Assembly (NCBI GenBank): GCA_002709385.1
Contig: PAQS01000035.1
Span: 71,590 to 135,589 of the forward strand
Source of the DNA: Waddliaceae bacterium
Lineage (GTDB): Bacteria; Chlamydiota; Chlamydiia; Chlamydiales; GCA-2709385
DNA: 64,000 bases
Direction: 5' to 3'
This document shows positions 53,459 to 62,000 of this stretch, piece after piece. Position 1 is the first letter of the stretch. Every line of letters begins with the position of its first letter. The translations under genes and the position numbers were made by a program. The notes below the pieces were generated by a model. That model was not told the DNA's origin and searched no databases. It saw nothing but the letters and a program-made list of their open reading frames with translations.

Positions 53459-55441
53459 TCATTTGTATTTGTGGAAATATTGTGTGATTTTTTGAATTTT
53501 TTCATGGCGTCCAAATACAGCTAATACATCTTTTGCACTTAGTTCCATGTCTGGATCAATTTCCCAATGTTGCTGACCTGCACGTTGAATGACCAGAATG
53601 GTTACACCATGCTTTCTTCTAAAAGCAGCTTCTCTTAAAGAGATTCCATCTAAAGGAGATCCTTCTTCAATACGAAGTGTGTCAATCTCCATTTGAGCGA
53701 AATCTAAATTGAGATCAGCAAAACGGATGGGAGCTAAGAGAGGTTCACGAAATTTTTCGTAATGACTAGAGCGTAAGTCATCAGCAACTTTATCGATTTC
53801 ATTTCTAGGAATTAAGCATTTGAGCATGACACGGGTAAAAACTTCTATAGAAGCTTCAAGTTCTTCAGGAATGACTTCATTTGCACCAAGGTTCATAAGG
53901 CGCTTAATACTGGCAACATATCTTGTACGCACGACAATGTGCAAGCTTGCATTGGATCTTCGTGCATTGGTGATGATATGTCCACTTGCTCTTTCGTCAT
54001 TGACGAGTACTGCCAGTAAGCGAGCTGTTTTGATTTTTACGTGAGATAAAACACTAGAATGAGAGGCATCTCCAAATAAGATAGGCTCTCCTTTACGTTG
54101 TTCTTTCCGCACGGTTTCAGGATCTATTTCAAGAATAATATAAGGAATACCTGCCATTTTTAATGAGTAAGCGAGGTTTCGTCCACCTGTGCCAAATCCG
54201 ACAATGACAACATGACCTGTTAAAGATCGCTCTTCAGCTTCTTGAATAGTTTTTGCTGGTGTGTCTGGTGAAATCCATCCTGTATTTTGTAAATGCCGTA
54301 CAAATCTTGGTGCTAAGTGTACCATAAGAGGTGCGAGAGCCATACTGAAGAGCGTGGTAGATAGGAATAACTGGTAATAAAAAGGGGTTCCAATATCATG
54401 GCTCATTCCTGTTTTCACTAAAAGAAAAGAGAATTCGCCAACTTGGCAAAGAGTCAATCCTGCTACACATGCTGTACCAATAGGGTAGCCCATCATCATG
54501 GCTACAGCAGCGGTTGTGCTTGCTTTTAGAAGAGCAATTCCGATTAAACACCCGGCAATCAAAAATGGGTACTGAATCACAAAAGATGCGTCAAGTAGCA
54601 TGCCTGCGGACACAAAAAAGAAGCAGGTGAAAATTTCTTGGAAAGGAAAGATGTTTCCCAAGGTATGGTAACTATATTCTGATTCGGAAATGATCAAACC
54701 AGATAAAAAAGCTCCTAAACCAAAGGAAAGGCCTAAAGATGAGGTTAACCAGGCAACAGAAAAGCAGATGAATAGTACGGTGAGTAAAAATAAACGGGTG
54801 TCTTTAGTACGCGCAATCATATGGAGTAAGCGTGGTACCATCCAGTGACCAGCAAGTAAAACTGAAGTGAGGATAGCTACGGCTTGTGCAATTAGGTAAC
54901 AGAAGCTTGTATCTACATCGATTCCAGATCCTGCAAGTAGGGGAACGGTAAGAATCATAGGGACGATAATGATGTCTTGAAAGATCAAAACAGAAACAGA
55001 AAAGCGCCCGGAAGGAGTGGCTACTTCTCCTCTTTCTTGTAGTAAGGTGACAACAATAGCTGTACTACTCAAGCTAATAAGGCAGCCAAGGAAAATAGCT
55101 TCGCCTGGAGGTCTACCAAGCAATAATGCACAAGCTCCGCTAGCTAAAAGTGTTAAGGCTACCTGTCCTCCTCCTCCAAAAATAATTTGACGAATCCCTA
55201 AAAGAAACCTGCGTAGGGAAAGTTCAATACCAATACTAAATAAAAGGAATGCGATTCCTACTTCTGCGAGAGGTTCTACTTCATGGGCATCTTGAATGAT
55301 TCCTAGTGCATTGGGGCCGCTTAGAACACCTGTAATAAGAAGTGCAACGAGATTGGGGATTTTTATAGGTTTACAGACAAGAATTACAGCCATTGCTAGT
55401 CCAAATACAATGACTACATCTTTAAACAGCACAAATTCCAT
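53459..55441 (-). CDS. Cation:proton antiporter, KefB/YbaL (CPA2) type
   Basis: 660 residues. The first 385 form a Na+/H+-exchanger-type membrane domain (LLITGVLSGPNALGIIQDAH, VGIAFLLFSIGIELSLRRFL, LGCLISLSSTAIVVTLLQER, LGLSFGLGAFLSGLIISESE). A TrkA-N Rossmann domain follows (HVVIVGFGTGGRNLAYSLKM, about 408-525), then a TrkA-C domain at the end (SPLDGISLREAAFRRKHGVT). This is the KefB/YbaL plan: K+ or Na+ efflux in exchange for protons, gated by nucleotide or ligand binding on the TrkA domain. A GAGG ribosome site precedes the ATG. It is a single gene between the ankyrin operon and palindromic repeat copy 5. Confidence 0.9.
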   Translation of the reverse strand: MEFVLFKDVVIVFGLAMAVILVCKPIKIPNLVALLITGVLSGPNALGIIQDAHEVEPLAEVGIAFLLFSIGIELSLRRFLLGIRQIIFGGGGQVALTLLASGACALLLGRPPGEAIFLGCLISLSSTAIVVTLLQERGEVATPSGRFSVSVLIFQDIIIVPMILTVPLLAGSGIDVDTSFCYLIAQAVAILTSVLLAGHWMVPRLLHMIARTKDTRLFLLTVLFICFSVAWLTSSLGLSFGLGAFLSGLIISESEYSYHTLGNIFPFQEIFTCFFFVSAGMLLDASFVIQYPFLIAGCLIGIALLKASTTAAVAMMMGYPIGTACVAGLTLCQVGEFSFLLVKTGMSHDIGTPFYYQLFLSTTLFSMALAPLMVHLAPRFVRHLQNTGWISPDTPAKTIQEAEERSLTGHVVIVGFGTGGRNLAYSLKMAGIPYIILEIDPETVRKEQRKGEPILFGDASHSSVLSHVKIKTARLLAVLVNDERASGHIITNARRSNASLHIVVRTRYVASIKRLMNLGANEVIPEELEASIEVFTRVMLKCLIPRNEIDKVADDLRSSHYEKFREPLLAPIRFADLNLDFAQMEIDTLRIEEGSPLDGISLREAAFRRKHGVTILVIQRAGQQHWEIDPDMELSAKDVLAVFGRHEKIQKITQYFHKYK

Positions 55442-55508
55442 TTTTCCTCGGGAGTACTTTTATCTGTTTGGTATTCGCATTGTACAGATATGAGGATTTT
55501 TACCTAGA

Positions 55509-55557
55509 GCTCCAATGATTACCTAATCTCGCATCAGATTCGCTAGTCATTGGAGGC
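55509..55557. repeat. Dispersed palindromic repeat, copy 5
   Basis: GCTCCAATGATTACC and the right arm GCTAGTCATTGGAGGC enclose TAATCTCGCATCAGATTC. The core matches the 3' half of copy 1. It lies downstream of lolD on the minus strand, immediately after its stop, and upstream of the antiporter gene. Confidence 0.65.
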
Positions 55558-55561
55558 TATA

Positions 55562-56272
55562 TCATTGTGTGGGAGAAGAGGGGAGGGCTTCAATGAGACG
55601 CCCGCTTTCTAAACGATATGTTTGGTCGCAACGCTCTGCTAAACTGTGGTCATGTGTGACAACAATTAGCCCTTTATTGTGAGTTTTAACAGTGTCTAGG
55701 AGAAGAGTTTGAATTTGTTCTGAGTTATGGTGATCTAGGTTACCAGTAGGTTCATCAGCTAGAATAATTTTAGGGTCGTTCATTAAAGCTCTTGCGATGG
55801 CAACTCTTTGTTTTTCTCCGCCAGAAAGAACTTTAGTGGAAAATTTCTTACGTTCAGAAAGGCCAATTTCGTCTAGTAGCGTTGTTGCTCTAATATGGCA
55901 TGGAGAGCCTTGTTGAATAGGTTTACGAGCAATCCTTGCGGGCATGAGAACGTTGTCTAGAACAGAGTAGTCTTCCATTAAATGAAAAACTTGAAAAATG
56001 AAACCGATATACTGGTTGCGTATGGATGAGCGGTTGCGAGAGGTGACAAGTTCTCCAGCAATTTTTAATTCTCCTGAACTGGCTGGTTCTAAGGTTCCTA
56101 ATATGTGAAGAAGGGTGCTTTTTCCTTCGCCTGAAGCTCCGATAATGGCAATGGTTTGTCCTTGACGAAGACCAAGATTGATCGATTCAAAGAGATCTAC
56201 TTGAACAGGGCGACGAAAGGATTTACTTAATCCTTTAGCAGTCAAAATAAATGGAATTTCTTCTTCTTGCAT
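55562..56272 (-). CDS. lolD: ABC transporter ATPase, LolD-like
   Basis: The ATP-hydrolysing subunit that powers lipoprotein release from the inner membrane. The 236 residues show Walker [10 protein letters not shown], the Q-loop [20 protein letters not shown], signature [15 protein letters not shown], Walker [12 protein letters not shown] and the switch histidine VVTHDHS. The Q-loop text and ADEPTGNLD place it in the LolD/MacB branch. It follows the permease gene after 13 bases. The rpmG, permease, ATPase order is one I recall from Chlamydia, which supports both the function and the phylum. Confidence 0.9.
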   Translation of the reverse strand: MQEEEIPFILTAKGLSKSFRRPVQVDLFESINLGLRQGQTIAIIGASGEGKSTLLHILGTLEPASSGELKIAGELVTSRNRSSIRNQYIGFIFQVFHLMEDYSVLDNVLMPARIARKPIQQGSPCHIRATTLLDEIGLSERKKFSTKVLSGGEKQRVAIARALMNDPKIILADEPTGNLDHHNSEQIQTLLLDTVKTHNKGLIVVTHDHSLAERCDQTYRLESGRLIEALPSSPTQ

Positions 56273-56285
56273 ACAATAAAACCCT

Positions 56286-58412
56286 CTATTCCGACCGCAA
56301 AATAGCAGCAGGCTTCATAAAGCTTGCTTTTAGAGCTGGAACAATGCCTGCCATAAGAGATAAGAGCATGGTTGCAATTAAGACATAGAACAAAGCTCCC
56401 CAGCTAAGCTGGTTAGGTAATGAATCACCAAAAAACAATGGGTTGAAAGCATCGTGGCCTTGTAGTCGACTTAAAAGAGCAACCAATTTGCCGAGGTTTT
56501 GCAAGGTGAAAACAGCTGCAATTGTACCAATAATACTACCGACAGCACCCATTACTAGGCCGCAGAGGCCAAATATGGTTGCGATACTTCTTCTTGAAGC
56601 ACCCATAGATTGCAAAATACCAATTTCCATACGCTTGTCATTCACAAGCAAAATCAACATTGAGATGATATTTGAACATGCAATAAGGATGATAATAACC
56701 GAAATCACACTAAATAGATTTTTTTCGCTTTGTAATTGTTGAATAATATCGCGAGTGAAATCGTACTCTTTATAGGTTTCTACAGTCCAATATTTTTGTA
56801 TTCCACGGTCTCGTAAGTTCTTTTGTAACTGTCTTTTTACCTCGTCAGCATCAGATAGATCATCAAACCAAATATGAAAGCCATTAGCATTAGCTTGAGT
56901 TTGTTGGTTGATGGCGCTTTGTACTAAAGAAGTGACCTCACGGTTTACAAGAACAAATTTTCCACCCACTGGAAGAATCCCTGGGTCATAAAACCCAGCT
57001 ACGAATATAGGGAGGCGCTGTTCCTGTACAGAACTTGCGGTAGGGCTAAAATAGGAAACATATCCTCTGTCACCAAGTAAAACTCCACTTTCACGAAAAT
57101 GCTTAGCAAGAAGAACGGCATGGCCAAGCTGTGGATGATCAGGTAAAACCAAACTTTTGTGATCTTCTTTAATTCCCGTTTCATAAAGCCAAGGAGGGGT
57201 TTGTTCTGGATCCTGAGTATAAGAAAAATGTGCGCGAGCAGCGCCTATCTGTAAACCTTGATAAGGAATATCACCATAAAACGTTGTATTTTGTATGATC
57301 AATTTGCTGTTGAATAACAAATCGCCCGCATAAGTGCTGCGTTGTAAGGCTGCTGCATTCCAGCGAACAGGAATATGAGACTTTGCTCTTAAAAGTAAAT
57401 CAGATTTTCCAAGAGGGATCTTGGCCTCTTTTTCTAGAAGGTAAGCTTTACGATCCTCGAAATATATTTGAACTTTTTTATAAGACTCACCTTGTTCCAA
57501 AACAGCTTTTTTAAGTTGGTCTAAGTCTTCTAAAGATTCAGTAACGAGAAATTGCCGATTTTTACCTATTTGACAGGCGCTGATTTCTCCACTCAGTGGA
57601 TAAATTTCTGAAGGAATCACCCAACCTGAAGAGGGGGTTTCCAAGCTTAGAATATCAACGGAATTTAAGAGGTGTTGCATGTTTTGATGAAACTGCGCTT
57701 CCTCCGACCAATCAACAGGGGCTGCATCGTCCGATTTAATGTCACCAACATCAAGAGACATTTGATAGAGTAAGTTGCTAAGATCTATTGCTGTAGGGCT
57801 TGTGATTCCGTGAGGTAGACGAGGATTGCGTCCGTCAAAGGAAGCTAAATATGTCGCCTGACTAAGAAAAGTTTGGCTAGGGTTTAACCAAGCTGCTATG
57901 CTAGAAGCATCAGCTCTTACAAGACGTAAACGAAGGTTACCAATCGTCAATTGATGGTCGTAGGCTAGAAGCCCCGGAACATTCTGAATATCACCAATCG
58001 CTCCATCCAACTCTTTCACAAGATCACGAATAGAACCGTCCGAAGCACGATCAGGTATAGACATGTAATTAGGAAGCTCTGGGTCAATATTAGGATCGTA
58101 TGGATCTGTAACAGGAGAGCGTAACTTCTCACCCAAAGTTTTATGATTGTAGTCAGATTCAAAACTTAAACTATCTATTTGATAGTAGTAGGACTGGTAA
58201 TATTGATCAGTCGGAGATACACGCACAGGTGCTGTTAAAGAAACCATACGGTCTATCCATATGGACTCTAAACCCATCGTCACAGAAAAAAAAACTATAA
58301 TTAACCAAACAACAAGGGAAATAACTAATATCGATACGAGAGCTATGATAGAAACAGACAGTTGGCGCCATCGAGGGATGAGGTACTTAGAAGCAACAGA
58401 TAGCTCAAACAT
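56286..58412 (-). CDS. LolC/LolE-like permease (FtsX family), enlarged
   Basis: 708 residues with the MacB/LolCDE topology: one N-terminal membrane helix (about 21-43, VSIIALVSILVISLVVWLII), a large periplasmic region and three C-terminal helices. The C-terminal text LFSVISVIIILIACSNIISM, KRMEIGILQSMGASRRSIAT and MLLSLMAGIVPALKASFMKP is a textbook FtsX domain. It is about 300 residues longer than E. coli LolC or LolE, the excess being in the periplasmic domain (about 60-400). With LolD it should extract lipoproteins for transfer to the outer membrane. No second permease is seen nearby, so it may act as a homodimer. A GAGGG site precedes the ATG. Confidence 0.85.
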   Translation of the reverse strand: MFELSVASKYLIPRWRQLSVSIIALVSILVISLVVWLIIVFFSVTMGLESIWIDRMVSLTAPVRVSPTDQYYQSYYYQIDSLSFESDYNHKTLGEKLRSPVTDPYDPNIDPELPNYMSIPDRASDGSIRDLVKELDGAIGDIQNVPGLLAYDHQLTIGNLRLRLVRADASSIAAWLNPSQTFLSQATYLASFDGRNPRLPHGITSPTAIDLSNLLYQMSLDVGDIKSDDAAPVDWSEEAQFHQNMQHLLNSVDILSLETPSSGWVIPSEIYPLSGEISACQIGKNRQFLVTESLEDLDQLKKAVLEQGESYKKVQIYFEDRKAYLLEKEAKIPLGKSDLLLRAKSHIPVRWNAAALQRSTYAGDLLFNSKLIIQNTTFYGDIPYQGLQIGAARAHFSYTQDPEQTPPWLYETGIKEDHKSLVLPDHPQLGHAVLLAKHFRESGVLLGDRGYVSYFSPTASSVQEQRLPIFVAGFYDPGILPVGGKFVLVNREVTSLVQSAINQQTQANANGFHIWFDDLSDADEVKRQLQKNLRDRGIQKYWTVETYKEYDFTRDIIQQLQSEKNLFSVISVIIILIACSNIISMLILLVNDKRMEIGILQSMGASRRSIATIFGLCGLVMGAVGSIIGTIAAVFTLQNLGKLVALLSRLQGHDAFNPLFFGDSLPNQLSWGALFYVLIATMLLSLMAGIVPALKASFMKPAAILRSE

Positions 58413-58505
58413 TCCCTCTTTTCCCCTCGACGTGCCCTTTTCCCATTAAGGAAAGAATTACTCTAACAAACGTTACTATATAACGTTCCAAGTCTTTTGA
58501 GCAAA

Positions 58506-58664
58506 TTACTTTGTTTCTTTGAAAATTACATGGCGACGAAGCGACTTGTCGTATTTTCTCAACTCAATACGCTCGGGAGTTTGTGTCTTGTTCTTGGTTG
58601 TGTAATAGAACTCAGAACTCTCTGTACTCTTTAATTTGATTTTCTTGTCTTTCTTATTAGCCAC
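58506..58664 (-). CDS. rpmG: 50S ribosomal protein L33
   Basis: 52 residues starting with a GTG at 58664 that has AAGGAG seven bases upstream. The text MANKKDKKIKLKSTESSEFY, YYTTKNKTQTPERIELRKYD and SLRRHVIFKETK is the L33 family without the zinc-binding cysteine pairs. The blocks KLKSTESSE and RRHVIFKE match chlamydial L33 very closely. It binds the large ribosomal subunit near the E site. It is the first gene of a run that continues with the LolC/E-like permease after about 90 bases. Confidence 0.95.
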   Translation of the reverse strand: MANKKDKKIKLKSTESSEFYYTTKNKTQTPERIELRKYDKSLRRHVIFKETK

Positions 58665-59008
58665 TCTTCGCTCCTTTATCAGGTAGATTAGTGCCTACTA
58701 TCTTAACGGTTTGTGGGGGTATAAATCAAGTTTGGATGACTACTTCTGTAAAATCAATGATACTTTAAGTCATAAAATAGGACAGGCCTAAGAAAAAAGA
58801 ATCTTTTGCAATACCAAAAGTCGATAGAAAACCAAAACAAACAAAAAACAGTTTATTTTTTATTAAGTAAGGTTTGTTTATTTTGGTTTTGGTTTTTTTG
58901 TTTGTTAAGTGTTTAGTTTTTTTTATATATGTAAACTTTTCTTTATAAAACTAGGTGTTTCTTTGTAGTACAATTGTTATCAATTCATTTAGTCGAGGAG
59001 AAAGTGGG
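58665..59008. other. Gene-free divergent intergenic region
   Basis: This 344-bp stretch separates rpmG (minus) from the giant gene (plus). It is very AT-rich, with runs of A on the left (AAACCAAAACAAACAAAAAAC) answered by T/G-rich text on the right (GGTTTGTTTATTTTGGTTTT), giving a long but imperfect inverted repeat around 58830-58910. No coding frame is convincing. Promoters for both genes must lie here, but the base composition prevents a firm choice. Confidence 0.5.
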
Positions 59009-62000
59009 ATGCGTTTTAAATTTATTCCTCTTGAGGAGAGAATTGTACTAGATGCCGCAGTAATGGGAGACGCTGTAGATGCTTTAGATAGTGAAGATGG
59101 TCTTTCCGATCAATCGACGGATGCGGTGCCTGGTCCGGGAGAAGTAGATCAAGAGGAAGGAAGTTTAATTGATGCGGTTGGCGCTGCTGTTCTTGAGCCT
59201 GTTCTTCTCGTCTTACCTGAAGGAGCTCCAAGCCCGAATCTTGACCAAGAAGTCATAGAATTACGTTTTTCACCAGAGTCAGATCTGAATGAAATTATAC
59301 AACTCATTGAAAATGAGCTGTCTTCCCGAAAAGCAAGCTCAATTATTCTTGATTTAGACAACTCTTCGGCTCCTTATTCAGATATTCTGGATCAAGTGGA
59401 TAGTTTTTGGGAAAATCTAGATAGTTTTCTTGTATCAGGTGGGGTTTTAGGTTTTACGGGAGGAGATTTAGATCTTTCTTCTATAGATAATATTGAATCT
59501 CAAATTCTTGCTTCTGTTGAGTTGTTTGAATCATCATCTAATAGTAATGAGTCACTTTCTGGTTTTGATGAAGAAGTTTCTACTTTTGCAGGGGAAACGA
59601 TTGGTAATTCTGTATGGTATGATGTGGATGGAGATGGACATCACCAAGGTGACGAGCCTGGAATAGCAGGGGCTACAGTTAATCTTTATAACTCAACAGG
59701 AACAACTCTTTTACAAACAACAACAACAGATGCAAATGGAATATATAGTTTTAACGTTACTCCAGGAGATTATATTTTAGAGTTTTTAACGCCTTCTGGG
59801 TTTGTTGCTCCTACTCATTATCAAACATCTCCCTTCTTCTTAGATAGTGATGCTGATCGCACAACAGGGAGAACAGAAGTCGTTAATGTACCTTTGGATG
59901 CAAACATAAATACAATAGATGCTGGTTTTGTAACAGATTCGTCTTCATCATTAAGTAACTTTGTTTGGAATGATGTGAATGGAAATGGAATCCAAGATTT
60001 CAACGAACCAGGAATCGATGGGGTTGCCATTGATATTTACAATGCTCGTATTGAAGTCGTGGCCTCTACTGTTACCTCAGGAGGAGGGTTTTACCTTGTA
60101 GATAATTTACCTTCGGCAGAATACATCGTTTATTTCGATTTTCCAGCCACGGGATTTACAGGGTTTACAACAAGAGATGCTGGTGGAGATGATACGATCG
60201 ATTCTGATGCAGAAGTCAGTGGTGGTATTATGGGAGAAAGCCCTCGATTTACACTCGGAGCTTTTGAAAATAATAGCACTATAGATGCTGGGCTTATCAG
60301 TAATGCAAGTATTTCAGGTCTTGCATGGGATGATGTGAATGGTAATGGTCTAAGAGAAGGTGGAGAAGCTCTACTTAGTGGTGTAACAGTAAATATACTG
60401 GATTCTGGTTTGAATTTGGTATCGAGTACTGTGACTGATGGATCTGGTGCTTATACATTTAATGCCATGCCGGGAACGTATACCATTGAATTTATCGCTC
60501 CTGGCGGAACTTCATTTAGTCCCCAAGATGTAGGGGGTAACAATACCATTGATAGTGATGCCAATACATCTAATGGCCGCACTACAGCAATCAATCTTTC
60601 TGATAGCAGTACAGTTACGAATGTAGATGCAGGATTTACAGATACTAGCTCAGGAACCCTCGGAAACTTTGTATGGTATGATGTAGATGGAGATGGATAT
60701 CAAGACGGAGGGGAACTTGGGATTTCCGGAGCGACTGTAAATCTTTATAACTCAACAGGCACAACTCTTCTTCAAACGACGACAACAGATGCAAATGGAG
60801 TATATAGTTTCACAGTTGATGCAGGTAATTACGTTTTAGAGTTTGTCACACCTTCTGGGTTTGTTGCTCCTACTCATTATCAAGTTTCACCTTTTTTTGT
60901 AGATAGCGACGCTAACCGTACAACAGGAAGAACAACAGTTATCAATATGCCATCAGGTGGAACCATCAACAACATAGATGCAGGTTTTGTCACGGATTCC
61001 TCTTCATCAATCAGTGATTTTGTTTGGAATGATGTGAATGGAAATGGGATTCAAGATTTTAATGAACCTGGAATCGATGGTGTTGTAGTTGATCTTTATA
61101 ATGAAAGAATTGAAGTAGTAGCCTCTACAGTGACATCTGGTGGAGGTTTCTATCTTTTCGACAATCTACCTTCAGCAAATTATATTGTTTATTTCGATTT
61201 ACCAGCCACAGGATTTACAGGGTTTACAACGAGAAATTCAGGTGGAAATGATAACGTAGATAGTGATGCGAATCCTAGTGGTGGTACGCTAGGGGAAAGC
61301 CCTCAAATAGTACTTGGAGCCTTTGAAAATAACAGTACAGTAGATGCAGGACTTATCAGTAATGCAAGTATTTCAGGGCTTGCATGGGATGATGCGAATG
61401 GTAATGGCTTAAGAGAAGGTGGAGAAGCTCTACTTAGTGGTGTAACAGTAAATATATTGGATTCTGGTTTGAATTTGGTATCAAGTACTGTGACAGATGG
61501 ATCTGGAGCTTATACATTTAATGCCGTAGCAGGGACATATACCATTGAATTTGTCGCTCCTGGAGGAACTTCGTTTACTCCACAAGATGTAGGAAGTAAC
61601 AATACCATTGATAGCGATGCCAATACAGCTAATGGACGCACTGCAGCAATCACGATATTTGATGGTAATACAGTTACAAATGTAGATGCAGGATTTACAG
61701 ATAATAGTTTAGGAACCTTCGGAAACTTTGTTTGGCATGACGTAGATGGAGATGGATATCAAGATGGAGCGGAACCAGGTATTTCTGGAGCGACAGTAAA
61801 TCTTTATAATTCAACAGGAACCACTCTTTTACAGACAACGACAACAGATGCAAATGGAATATATAGTTTCACAGTTGATGCTGGCGATTACGTTTTAGAG
61901 TTCGTCACACCTTCTGGGTTTGTTGCTCCAACTCATTACCAAGTTTCACCTTTTTTTATAGATAGCGATGCTAACCGTACAACAGGAAGAACAGCAGTTA

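Noticed and set aside
59022-59361. Minus-strand frames over the start of the giant gene
   Set aside because: Both lie opposite the LEPR-xLL region, have no ribosome sites and show low-complexity translations; shadows of the real gene.
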